Positions 22,881 through 34,749 of a stretch of DNA of 64,000 nucleotides are shown here, one piece after another. The notes under the pieces were generated by a model, which saw only the letters and a program-made list of their open reading frames with translations, was not told the origin of the DNA and searched no databases. Numbering within the stretch: the first letter of the stretch is position 1; the number at the start of each line of letters is the position of its first letter. Source of the DNA: Trichobilharzia szidati (Eukaryota; Platyhelminthes; Trematoda; Strigeidida; Schistosomatidae); assembly GCA_944472155.2 (NCBI GenBank), contig OX235279.1, forward strand, positions 134,140,920 to 134,204,919, in the 5' to 3' direction. Both the position numbers and the translations under genes were made by a program.

Positions 22881-22889
22881 ATAATTACT

Positions 22890-24140
22890 TATAAAGATAA
22901 AAGTTATACTAGTTGATTTATTATGTTTAATTCAGAAAGGCAGAACCCCATAGAGTAATACTTTTCAGTATGTCAAGACTACAAAAATCAGGCAAAAGTC
23001 CTTCATCCACTTGATTTTCATGTTATCTGAAAAAACTATATATTCTTTGGGGTATGGAAGACTGGTTGTTGTAGCCGGCTTGCATACAAGAGATTCTGAT
23101 TAACTATTGGATAAGTTACGGAATAAGCATCAGTTACACCCATATACTAAGTCGTAATTAACTGGTATATAATAATAAACAGGCAAATAGAGATAACTTT
23201 CCAGTAGGACTGGACAACTGAATGTCATTTGTTACTACGATATGTGAGTTTAAAATGTGTAAAGATTAGATGACCATTGCATTTTAAATTTCTTGTGGTA
23301 GGAAGGTTCTGAAATATCATTTTCTTAACATTAACTTTTGAGTCATGGATTTGTTTTCGGAAGAGCAAAGTGCTTTTTAAATTACGGGAATAACAGATTT
23401 TGGCAAAAAACCAGCTTAACAACTGACGCGAATAGGATTTGAATGAGAAATGAACGGCAAATAAGCAAGCGAACAAAACAAAGTGCACTTCTATGACGCT
23501 GTGTTGATTAATTTCACTATATTAATGAGTGTGGATTTTCATACATATGATAAATCGAAGTAAAAGTATGAACAGCCTCGTACTTAAGAGGATGTCTCCA
23601 GGAATCATATTAACATTGTTCAATTATAAATTTTGAAAGTTTACGAGCAGTCTGGAGGCAAGAAGCTAAAAACACCAAAGCAAAATTCTGAAAATCATAT
23701 ATTTACAGTTTAAAAGATTAAATGAACTAATCAAACCAATCATACTTAAAGAAGAATTATTTTTGTTTAAAATTAAACAAAAAAAGCAAAACATACAGGA
23801 AGCTTCATAGAATTACATATCAAAAAGAATAAATGACATACCTTTAACTACGTCTTGAATCGGAAGTCAAAGAAAGTGTAGCGATGGCTCTTTCAATCGG
23901 GTGGATAACTGAAGCTGAATCAAGCAAAAGAAGCGAAACAGGAAGAAATCAAGAATCCACTATCCAAGATGGTATATACTGCTGACTCATTTGAGTAGCT
24001 GAAAACCACTCACATCACATTACTGTCCTGATATTTTGGATTTTTAAAAGAGACCGCGGTGATTTCGCACCTTGAACAATATAATTTGAAGAGAAGAATT
24101 TGGGGGAATGCACCACCAGTTGTCTCATGTATTATTACCG
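22890..24140. other. Intergenic sequence without recognised genes
   Basis: The 87-codon minus frame at 23488-23225 shows no domain or splice context. Nothing else recognised. Confidence 0.35.
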
Positions 24141-24149
24141 GTATTATTA

Positions 24150-24990
24150 TTCCCCTCAGTTGTGAGTGGAACATAGGATTTCAGCAGCGAATTTCCATTT
24201 CACTTTAACATCTGAAGTCCTATCCAGCTGTTTCTACGATTGTCGATAGGCTTTTATTTTGTCTTCACATGATCCCCTCCATTTCACTCTTGGAAGCCCA
24301 ACTTGTTGTTTTCTTAATCGGGTTCCCTTCGACGGCATCGGGTGTGTTGTCACTCAGCCGTCCCTTCATTGTTTATCATAACCGTCTCACTTTCCGTCGG
24401 CATAACATTTAGACAGTAGGTTCTTGGTTGATTCGATATAAGAATAGAACTTGTGCACTGTGATAGAGTATAATTCCATTATGGGTAAAGCTTATTTTGA
24501 TAAAGTCTCACAGTGTTATACAATAATATTTACTGATGACGTTTTGAGCACAAACTATTGCTCATAATCATATCAAGGTTGATTTGTTACTAGAGCCCTT
24601 TGATGCTAATCCTTTCTGGCTGGCGACCTGATCTTCAGCATCTAACCAGCTCAGGTAGCTATTATTAAGAGTCTGAAGTTTCTTCGAAATGCCTTTGGTG
24701 ACACGCCAACTCTCTGGACCATATAGAGGCACTGACTGACTTGACGGTAGTATTGAAGGTCTAAATCTCCTTCTTTGTGCTGAATGCAGCAGATTTCAAC
24801 ACTGATTACAGAAGAATGAAAGTCTATCTTGACTTCATTCATTTCGACTGTATTTGAAACAATGCCGTCCAGGTAAGTGGAAGAATTGACTTCCTTCAAA
24901 TCTCTCCGGTTGATAGTGACTGACGTTTCCGTTGTTGGTTAGGTACCTTCATTACCTTTGTCTTCTGGAATTTCGCTTAAAGTCCTGCCT
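24150..24990 (-). mobile_element. RTE LINE 3' part split by a PLE terminal repeat
   Basis: The 3' tail (reverse of CAGTTGTGAGTGGAACATAG) begins at 24150 and RTE C-terminal coding continues on the minus strand to about 24990 (KEVNSSTYLDGIVSNTVEMN is the family's KE-x-x-S-x-x-YLGS-x-VS...GG block). Between about 24420 and 24600 an unrelated PLE terminal region interrupts it. All frames are broken. Confidence 0.6.
24447..24592. mobile_element. PLE terminal repeat inserted in RTE relic
   Basis: The stretch contains CACTGTGATAGAGTATAATT and TTTTGAGCACAAACTATTGC, the same terminal-region sequence as in 53342-53538 and 18840-18900. It interrupts the RTE LINE, so the PLE arrived later. Confidence 0.55.
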
Positions 24991-24999
24991 GCTCAGTTT

Positions 25000-26205
25000 C
25001 TTCTGCAGCTGGCTAATGTGGCTAACCAGAATTTGGATGTTTTCACTTGATGTGGTCTGAGTCTGTCTGGTACACCGCTGATGAGGCCATTCTTAGAAGA
25101 GTGAAATTGCTTACAGTGCTGGAACTGTGTAGATTGGTCTAGCAATCAGTACTGGTTAGTGTGAGTGGTTTCCACCTGCTCAAATCAATCATTAATACAC
25201 ACCATATCGCTACATCGCTCGCTTTCTTGACTACAAGTTAAAGTGTCAAGCAGAGCACATATTTTGGGTTTTTGATGGAAACCATGATAAGGTTATACTT
25301 CAGCTGTGAATCTTGGAAGTGATTAATTCGGTTTTAATAATGCATCACTTTAGATCGCCGAAGTGGAATTCAGCGGAAACATGCATACGTTCACAGCAAA
25401 ATGGAATTCAATATTTTAATTTTGATCATTCCCCAAGAGAAGTTAGGGGCAGTTCGCAAAACAAGACGTTGTGATTATTTATTTCGATTTCTCTGAAATT
25501 TATACAAATGTAAATTTTCACATATGTTTACTTTTCATCCGGCACTCAACGACTGTAGAACTACTTGGTCAAAACACATGGTGCAGTGGCAGTTTTAACA
25601 GTCTCATATTCAACTACCGGAGTTCACAGAGAAATACGTTTATCATATTATGAATTTGTCACCGAAATACATTTGAGTTAGGCAACTTCACCATTAGACT
25701 TATCCTTCTTTTGTATCGTCTGATTTTGAGCTTAAGATACAGTCTTGAAATAAGAGTGACAATTTAAAATATAGTCTGTCAATCTGACCATTTCATCTGA
25801 AAAAAGTTACTCACAAAAGTAGTAAACTGAAACCTGAAGAAGGTATTCTCTCCCTTGATCTTCACGTATGAAATTAAAACTAACTTCGTACTTTGACATA
25901 AAAAGCAAGCTCAGTGTACACGAAAAATGGGGTGAAACTAGCTCATTTCGCCGTTCCAATGGTCAGAAGCAATCTTTTCTTTGTTAATTCTTCAATTTAA
26001 ATGAATATTTCGATCTTATCCATCAAGTAGGTGTTTCTTCAAGACGCGACCACTAAACGTGAAACGGAAGAGCATTTGTCACCTTTTAAACATCACTGCA
26101 ATAATTCTTTTCAAAGTAATAATAAATGGCACTTTGATACAGTGATTTTTTCGCATGTTCATACTTCTAATTAAATGAAACTTTTCTAGTCAGTATATTA
26201 TTATT
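25000..26205. other. Intergenic sequence without recognised genes
   Basis: AT-rich, nothing recognised. Confidence 0.35.
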
Positions 26206-26212
26206 GTATTAT

Positions 26213-26575
26213 TGTTCCCTTCGGTTCCGAGTGGAACATAGGGCTTTAACAACATACCTCCACTTTCTTCTATTTTCTACTGTCCACTTTAGCTGGGCCC
26301 ATGATTGTCCATAATCTCTCATCTCCTTATACCATTTCCTCCTCGTTACCTTCTCACCGACGACCTACCCGTCGTTTCCCATTTGGCTTCCACTCGAGCT
26401 ATGGCCTGGTGCACGTTGTCATTCGACAGAGTTTTCAGTAGATGCCCAATCTATATTCGTTTTCTTCTGCATATTTATTGAGAAATCGGCTCTTCGTTGG
26501 TTGGCTGCTAGAGTTTCTTGCTGCTAATTCTTTCTGGTCGGCTGGCCATTTGATCTTCAGTATGAAGCGAATAAT
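26213..26575 (-). mobile_element. RTE LINE 3' fragment
   Basis: Begins with the inverted family tail (GTTCCGAGTGGAACATAGGG) and continues into the 3' coding region on the minus strand; truncated at both coding ends. Confidence 0.6.
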
Positions 26576-26849
26576 TAATAATCACCGTAATTTATTCAAG
26601 TGAAACTAATCATTCCAGCCGATGTTTTTCGTTTTGTTTACCAATGCACGGACGAATTGCCATCGAAGTAATTATTCTAAATGTACATTTTGTCGAAATC
26701 TACTGAAATAATTTGGCACATTAAATATTTCAAACAAAATTATCTAAATAAGGTGTTTAGAAGACAAATACTGAGAGATGATATCATTTGGTAGTTTTTC
26801 TACAGTTGCCATTAAGCTAGCGAATTTGAATATTATGATTATTTATATT

Positions 26850-27845
26850 TCCTTTAGTTCCTAGAGGAACATAGGGCTTCAGCCGCACTTATCCATTGCG
26901 TTCGGTTCTCCACCAACTTTTTCACCTGGCTCCACGCCTGACCACATGCTTTCATCTCCTCTTCGCATCACCTCCTCCTCCATGTCATCCTCGCACTAAC
27001 TACCAACTCGCCGCTTTCCATTAGGGTTCCACTCGAGCGATGGCCTGACGTTTGATGTTACTTGATGGTTTGTTTTCTCAGAGTATGGCCAATCCAACTC
27101 CATTTCCTCCTGCATGTTTGTTACACAATCAGTTCCTCGTTGGTTCGCTCACTGCTAGAGATCCCTGTTGCTGATCTTTTGTGGCCAGCTATCTGATATT
27201 GAGCGAAATACTGAGCGAAGACAGCTGTTGATGAGAGTCTGTAGTTAGCTTGAGGCACTCTTCATGACGCGGCGCCAAGTCTCTGATCCGTATAGTAACT
27301 GGCACTGACTTCACATTGGAGTTGAAATTCCGGATCTTATTTTCAATGCTGAGTGCTGCTGATCTCCAGACAGACTTGAGAGTAATGGAAGAGTGTGTCG
27401 CTTTTCCAATCTTCGTTTAGATATCCCCATCAGTTCTGTCCGGGTGTAGTTAAAAAGATGCTTCCCATGTCTTTAGGTAAAGGAGGTTGCTTCTTTTAGA
27501 TTTCTCCCATTTATGCTGATTGTTGTCTGTTTTTGTGGCTGTTGCTGTTGGCCAGGTATCTTCACCACCACCTCTGTCTTCTCTATGTTCACCTGAAGGT
27601 CTATCTTCTCCAAATGGTTCTTGTGCCAACTTGTTGCTTTTTACTTGCTTATCTTCCAGTTTGTGGGAAATCAGATATATATCATCTGCAAAGTCCAGAT
27701 CCTTCAAGTTCTTTATTGTGAGGGTCCATTTTATGCCTGTTTCCTCATTACCCGCTGTCTGTGGCATTATCCAATCTACTGCAATCAGGAAAATCATTGG
27801 CGATAGTAGACAGCCAGCTTGTCTTACTCCCGAGCAAATTTGAAT
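26850..27845 (-). mobile_element. RTE LINE 3' half with FADD box
   Basis: The minus strand carries the tail at 26853 (reverse of TTCCTAGAGGAACATAGGGC) up to RT block C: ETGIKWTLTIKNLKDLDFAD followed by DIYLISHKLED, preceded by VRQAG and MIFLIAVDWIMPQTAGNEE. FADD is intact, but the frame breaks after about 115 codons and the 5' two thirds are missing. The plus-strand frames in this stretch are shadows. Confidence 0.7.
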
Positions 27846-27859
27846 GGTCCCCTAAAAGA

Positions 27860-28960
27860 GACATTTCAAGGATAATCTCCCAAACAATAGTCTTCTTTAA
27901 ATACATTCAGTTCTGCTGACCAGTGGAAAAACTGAAAACTTCAATGCAGGACACAGTAAGAGAGACTAACCCTGTAATAAACAGATTCCGTAACATAGGA
28001 TTATCCTTTTTAAGCAGTATTAAAGAGTGGTCAAACAGTGCAATTGACAACTCAAATGCTTAGGTAATCTTTCATCGCTTCATTCGTTTGCCTTAGCTCT
28101 TGAACCTTTTCCCCTTCCTGAGCCAACGATTAAAGGACGAAATTCTATGGACCATAGTTCATACTGTATTCACTAATAACTCTACAATTACAGGGACATA
28201 TTTAGGTAGAACTAATGTTCCAGTATCGTTATAAATTACATTTTCTCGAGGGGTTACTAGGTCAAATAGAAACTCTAAATGCACATGATCTGAACATAAG
28301 TCCAGTGTCATCCATCATAAAACATTTATTAATGTCTGATCACAAAATTATTATTGTCATTCACCATTTCTCAGTTATTCCACATAATTTTAATTCAATG
28401 TTATTAAAAGTCATGGCGACACTTTGGATCAATTACATGCATGCTAAATCGTGCGTAGAGCAAACAAAAGATGTCAACCTTAACATAACCTTGTTTACTT
28501 GATCTATGTAGTATACTTGTTTATTAATACATCCTTTTATTTCATGCAGTTAATTAACCCTCAGGCAGTTTATTATTGTCAACCATACTATTGTACAGAA
28601 GCTGCGGAATGATAACATCTCTCGATGTTTTTCTTTTAAGAAAAAGTTATCCACATTAGTCAATTGGATTAAGTGTATCACAGTTATAATCATCTGCAAA
28701 ATGCAGTAAGTTTTTCAAATTTATAAAATTATTTACATTCATTAAAAACCCATATTTATTGTACACTGATAACTTTATGACATCAGTTAATGTTTATATA
28801 GTAATATGCTGGTTTGCAAAAACTTTAACTGAAATCAAAATAATATACATAAGCCAACATTTAAGAACTTGTAAATGAGGAGGACAAATAATGGTTTTAA
28901 GCCAAAATGCCGCTCACAAAGAGGTATAAAATATTTTGTAATATTTAGGGGATATAAATT
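27860..28960. other. Intergenic sequence without recognised genes
   Basis: A 95-codon plus frame at 28215-28502 has no family resemblance I recognise. Nothing else. Confidence 0.3.
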
Positions 28961-28969
28961 GTCTGTTTG

Positions 28970-29172
28970 TAGAGACTTAATTGATTTCTGACTAGATGTT
29001 TTCAGTTGGACAACCAAAGCAGGAACACTGGTGAGTGATGGGCGACTGTTTTTCCCTAACTTGAGACTCTTCAGAGACATGTACGAAATGCAGTGGCTCA
29101 TGAATTCTAACTCTTGGCGATTCATGCTACCTGGCACCACCGTTAAGCAGTGTCATCAGCGGTTATCTACCC
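28970..29172 (-). mobile_element. Hammerhead SINE relic, tRNA part deleted
   Basis: The minus strand begins with the upstream segment shared with 37815-38095 (GTTAGAATTCATGAGCCACTG), lacks the tRNA boxes, and resumes in the hammerhead region (CTCTGAAGAGTCTCAA). Strongly diverged. Confidence 0.45.
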
Positions 29173-29339
29173 TTATATTCAATTAGGTGCAGATCATTAG
29201 ACTCGAATTCTGCCGGAATTTCATTCGGTGATCAGTCACTGGTTGTTTTTCATGACTGATACTAAGGAGGAAAACTGAAGGTCTTGAAAATTCTCAGTCA
29301 TGTCCTCATTTTTGGTCTGTATTTCTGAGAGCTCAGAAA

Positions 29340-30540
29340 AAATAAAGTCTCACACAAAGTAATGTTCTCATTAGATGTGACTTCACTATTTACTAGTGTA
29401 CTTCTCATGAAAACTCTATGCTATGCGTGTGATTATATTGATGCACATAGTTTAGACATAGGAATGCCGACAATCTACCTCAAAGAACTCTTTTTGAGAT
29501 ACACGTTGAACGTTCAGTTCACTTTATATAACGAGATTTTCAGACAGATTGATCGCCACTGGATCTATTGCTGGCTGCTTGCTTATGGCAAAACTTGAAA
29601 ACTCTAACCTTAGTCAAGCTATTGGTCACTTTGATATCCAAAGAAGATAGGTAGATGACGCATTCGCTATCTGCTATAAGAATGCAATTCTTGACGATGT
29701 CTTATTTACATTTAAAAACTGCCATCCTCCTTTATAATTCACCATAGAAAAGGAATATGAAATAAGCATTCCTTTCTTGATGTGTGGCTTACTAGACGCA
29801 GTGACGGATCTCTCAAAAGATCCATGCGCCGGAAACATAAGTGGAGTGGACAACTAACTAATTTTTATAATTGGGTGCATATTTCCAGGAAAACGAATTT
29901 AATTCATTCGTTCTGGTTTAGGATAAGATACATTTGTCGTTCCGATTGCGTTGACTCAGTACTTGGCTTCCTTAAAACCAAGATAGCAGAAAACGGTTAC
30001 CTGTACCGATTTACTGACGAAAACATGAAAGATAAGCAGTCAAAGCTGGTCACCGATTCAGTTTCAAAGAAAGCCATATTCCTGAACTTGGAATTCAAAG
30101 GTGATCAAGCTTCAGATATGCTCAAAGACTGCCTCTCTAAATCAGTCAGTAAAACTTTCTTTGCTGCAAGTTGTTCTCCGTCTCTGTAAAAATAAGCTCC
30201 CTCATCTCACCGCCTCCATGTGCGTCTGCTGCTTCACCTGCTCTTGTGGAGCAAGATACATTGGCCATAGCCTGAGAACGCTTTCAACACGGATAGGCGA
30301 ACATATTCCAACATGATTTTAGAAGGGAGAAAGGAAGGGTGTGCGAAGATCCTTTCTAAGACACTGTCACTCTACCAAACCTCAACATGATTTTAAGATC
30401 ATTTACCGAATCCATGCTAACTTGCCACGTTTATTTCCCTATAAACTTCTAAAGATAGTGGAGGCCTTTACCATTCATGAATTTAAACCAGACCAGAAAT
30501 ATGTACAATTCCTGCTTCTATTTTGACCGTAGAGAGATAG
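29340..30540 (+). mobile_element. Penelope-like element, RT plus GIY-YIG, broken
   Basis: Frames in order: RT motif A FSLDVTSLFTSVLLMKTL (29362 on); RT motif C at about 29645-29665, reading stop-VDDAFAI where YVDD is expected; IPFLDVWLTRRSDGSL (29775 on); RT thumb and linker to about 30189; the endonuclease core CFTCSCGARYIGHSLRTLST with RIGEH (30222-30310); and a C-terminal HDFKIIYRIHANLPRLFPYK. At least three frameshifts and one stop inactivate it. The order RT then GIY-YIG identifies a Penelope-like element. Confidence 0.75.
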
Positions 30541-30774
30541 ACATTTATTTATTTAATTGGTGGATGGTGACTAGCAGTGGAATCCAGAGTGCGCATTTCG
30601 GTTCAATCAATCGACAGGAAAATCTAAAATTCAATTAAAATTTATTTATTTATTTAGTCTGCTTAGATATTCCAAGTGCCTACTACTATTATTATCATCA
30701 ATATTATTATTACTATTCTCACTTTAAATTGTTTCCACTTGTCCCAATTGTCATTCTAAATCCCAAAAATATTC

Positions 30775-31085
30775 TTACAACGTTGAATCCTATCTTATTA
30801 AATTTCACATTAATTTACGTAACGTTTTATATTAGCCTGCTGACCCTATAATTATACCCCTCTTTCCAAAATCGATACATCTAATGAATTACTCTATATT
30901 TGGCATTAATTGTTTTTCCACTTGACATTTAACTATGATTGTGATCACACCTATTTTAATTGCCTTTTAAACTATTATTATTTCATGAATTCACACCTTT
31001 GATTCAAATCCCTCTTATAAAATCCTATATATATATATATATATATACGATTGTATGGCTTGATAATAAATTCGTTTAAAAGTCT
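30775..31085 (+). repeat. Second copy of unclassified dispersed repeat
   Basis: Similar to 16680-16990 in direct orientation. It includes a TA-repeat run at 31026-31047 where the other copy has only a short TATATA. Confidence 0.5.
31026..31047. repeat. TA microsatellite
   Basis: Uninterrupted TA run inside the second dispersed repeat copy. Confidence 0.85.
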
Positions 31086-31089
31086 CTAC

Positions 31090-32000
31090 GCTGGATATTG
31101 TGTTCTTAAAGTTCAATTCATCAATTATTTAAACAGTTCACCTATTTTAATTATTCAGCCTGCAAGTCTGTGGTGACGAAGCAGTGTAGTATGGCGAAGC
31201 ACATACAACGTTTAGAAATCCATTGAAAGGCTGGAACTTACCACACAATTTATAAGCTGGGTTTACATAAAATTATTGCCTCTGGATGGTTTAAGTAAAA
31301 TTACAGCGAAAAAAAATATTTCCTGTTTACTTTATCTGAGTCGACCGATATGAAATGAACTTCAAATCCATTGTCTCACGTAATCACAATAAAGTTATTC
31401 GAAAAGTATGTGTCTAATGTCCAGATCGCAAAAGATCCTGAACCTGTTGTTAATTTCAGAAGACTACGTCTAACACACCGAATACTATGCACAGTAACCA
31501 ACACAGAATATCATAAAATGGAAGAACAATACGACTGTTCATTTCTTCACCTTTTACGAAACAGGTTTACAAATTATTGTTTGCGAAGTCTGCGGATAAA
31601 CAATAATAAAATGTACGATAATACTTCGGATCGTATTTCTCCAGTCTTCTGCTAACCAGCATACAATTAAGCAACGGTCACCACTGTTGTTCGAATAAAC
31701 AAACCATTCAATATTCAATAACACTAACAGCATTTGTATAACTTTCTAACACATATATCATTAACCTAATCTTATCTATGACTGGCTTTATTAGCTTCCG
31801 GTTCAGACATTCCTTATTGCTTCATCTGCCAAGGACCTCGTTAAATTCTATCCTCCCTATAGACGTGGAACATAACAATTTGAATTTTCCCATGTATTCA
31901 TAAATATTGCCTAAACAGAGATTATATTCACAAGCATTTATTGAGCTTTCTTCAAACCTATTCCCAGTGTTAGGTTAAAACTTAAAGAAACAAACAAAAC
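31090..32000. other. Intergenic sequence without recognised genes
   Basis: The 94-codon plus frame at 31371-31655 starts with ATG but shows no recognisable domain. Confidence 0.3.
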
Positions 32001-32004
32001 GGGT

Positions 32005-32185
32005 CCCAGTGGCTTAATGGTCTACGAGGTCACCTTGTAACCAGAAGGTCCTGGCTTCGAAACCTGGCGGTGGGTACCTACTGCTGAAGAGTCCCAAACT
32101 GGAATGAAAAATCTGTCCCGGCTGGTTTTCCAATGGTTCCCTAACTGATGTCAGTTCATGACGAAATCCTCCAACCAATCAAATC
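32005..32185 (+). mobile_element. Hammerhead SINE (SM-alpha-like), copy 4
   Basis: tRNA-like head: A box TGGCTTAATGGTC, B box GGCTTCGAAACC. The hammerhead region has an intact CTGAAGA core at 32094-32100, but stem II is damaged (GTCC against GGAAT), followed by GAAAAATCTGTC. The family 3' end (GACGAAATCCTCCAACCAAT) closes the copy. Confidence 0.7.
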
Positions 32186-32189
32186 GCGA

Positions 32190-34400
32190 TATCTTAATAA
32201 TATGAACTGTTATACATACGCGAAATTATATTTGTAGAAAACTCAGCGAAAATGAAATAAATAATTCCAAGTTTTCATTCCTCAAACTACTCCAAACATC
32301 TTCGGGAAATTTTCAAAAATTGAAATGTCAAAGGTATAAATAGAATACAATTTTTACACGTCTACTTTTCACTTGGTGATCAATGTTTGTAGAATTATCA
32401 CGTCAAACTTTGATCAGGATTCATGTAAAAACACTACCATAATTTAGATAAAATTCAGTCAGCATTAGCGATCACTCCCTAGCGATCAGTTCATGTACAG
32501 TTCACTTAAACTCAGTGGACTTAATTTCAGCTTGCTGTCAAAAGGTGAAAACATTAAGAAAAAAGATTCAAGGTAATCTGATCAATAAGAGAGTTGATGA
32601 AACATCATATGTGATCTTGATGCTAACGAATCTTGTGTATAATAGTATTTTCTAAGGTTAAGAGACATTAATAACTTGTTTCAGTATGTTTATGTTCGAA
32701 ATGTGAAATAAATCAGGATGTGATTGTTAATATTCCACAATGCTTTGTAAACAACCCGGTTTGTATATTTTGTTTTATTTTCCTGTCTTAATGACGCATA
32801 ACGTGAATATTCATGACCGGAAACACATCACAATACAATATATGCATTTTCATCACGGATGTAAATTACTTTCTACTATGAGTTTAATTTCTTAAAATTT
32901 CATCAATTCTAATTCTAAAAGTACAAAGTCTACTAGTAACAAGTTAGGTATCATAAAACCTGGCTAACAGCCCAGTGTACTCTCTTGTAAATTTAGTAAA
33001 TTCAGTAGACTCTGTCCATTATTCACTAAATGAAATTTGCTTTAATACCCGGAAGTCTCCATGATAGCTGAATTCATTTAGTCAGTGTTAACAATCTCCT
33101 CAGTAGAAAAAAAATACTTTGGTATTACGTGAGGCACTGAATGTATAATGAGCGTTGATGGAATTATCTTATTGCCTGATGAATGTGCTAAGTTAAACAG
33201 CTCTAAAGAATATTGGACATTCTCTTTGAATATCAGAGATAATTCTCGTGATTAAAGTTGCCAGAATACAGACACTGGACGATAATCCTATTTCGTACTT
33301 ATTTTCTATTGTTGTGTTGCAGCTAAACTATCTGAGTGTAATAAAGTGCGGTCAAGGAATACGTTAACAGTCGGTCATAATTTAAATGTTCAAGTGCATA
33401 CTTTTTATTATTTTTATTTCATTTATTGTTTCGAAAAATGAGTGGTCTATTCAAAGAAGTATAACGATCCTAATAACTGTCAGTTTTATTACTTTTTTAA
33501 GTGAACTTACTGGTATATCTGGTTAGCATAATAACTCTCATTATATCACTATTCGTTTGCAGTGCTTTGTGGTTAACTGTCATCCATTGTTCCAAATAAA
33601 TAAATACTACGACAGTGAAAATCTATTCATAAAGAAAATAGGTTAACACTTGTGAAACCATGAATAATTGAAATAGCCAATAACGAAAGAACATGGAAAG
33701 TATCCCATAATAATTCAAAAAAGTACACACTGAATTCATTCATCTCTTCACCGAAGAAGAAAAGAAAACCTTCTTCCAGAGGTTTTTACTCACACTGAGT
33801 GCACTTGTATAACCAATAAATGTTTTAGTCTTAGATTAATGTGTGTATGTGTTTAAGGTTGTTTTAACAAACCTGACAGCATCCTCTTAAACCTGCAGAA
33901 AGTACAGTGCACTCTCATTTAGAAATATATTAAGTTTATGATTACTCAATAGTATATACATAGGTTTGAGGAAAACTTCACTTGATGGATATTTTGATCA
34001 AAAAATACATTTATCTTCTCACTTTGCTTTGATATACTGTATAAAATATTCTGAAAGTGATCCTATTAGAAGACTTTTAGTTCCATTTCCTAGGTTGCTA
34101 AATAATCAACGGAAAGGTGAGATATAATTCATTTGTACATTAAATTTTACAACTAGAAAAACTGTTGGAAATTTTGTAAATTAATTCGCACGCAATTTAC
34201 ACATTTCTAGGTGATTAATTCATCATAGCTTTCCTCGGGAACCAAGATTATTCGGATCAAAATATGTGATCTGCTCGATGCTGTAAATAATGATCAAGAA
34301 ACCAAGAGCAAAAACAAAAAACTATATACTACTGGTTGATTTTTTTTAGTAGTAGTACTTGTTAGCCATATGGAAGTGATGTAAACACCGGAAGACTGTA
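32190..34400. other. Intergenic sequence without recognised genes
   Basis: AT-rich; no long open frame, repeat or RNA gene recognised. Confidence 0.35.
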
Positions 34401-34745
34401 TCGCTCGTTTGGGGCAGGTTACATATTGTTGTGGGAATAATCTCAGTTTCCAAAGGAAACTATGATTAATAATCCCCTCGAACCGTGTAAGTCACGAATT
34501 AACTTACGGAAATACGAACTAATTTGCAAATTATTAATTTAATTTAAAGTATCACCAGTTCATTGGAGAAGCTAGCCGGAAATCGTGTGGTTTAAAATGA
34601 TCTACCCCATCTGAGGTGAATCGAACCAGGCACACAATTGATAGGGCAGGTCTCAAACGAGCGAAACGGCCATCCTGTATTTAGACCACTTTGATCTGGT
34701 TAGCAAGCACTACTGACTGATATGAGGAGTGTACAACAACTCAGT
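34400..34745 (-). mobile_element. Putative tRNA-derived SINE of another family
   Basis: The minus strand contains GGCCGTTTCGCTCGTTTGAG and a B-box-like GGTTCGATTCACC about 35 bases later, as in a tRNA-derived head, followed by a GC-richer body than the surroundings. There is no second copy in the window to confirm its limits. Confidence 0.35.
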
Positions 34746-34749
34746 TGTA

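Noticed and set aside
27520..27843. Overlapping plus-strand frames rich in Leu and Ser
   Set aside because: Antisense to RTE reverse-transcriptase coding; the same shadows recur at 39358-39738 and 53015-53203.
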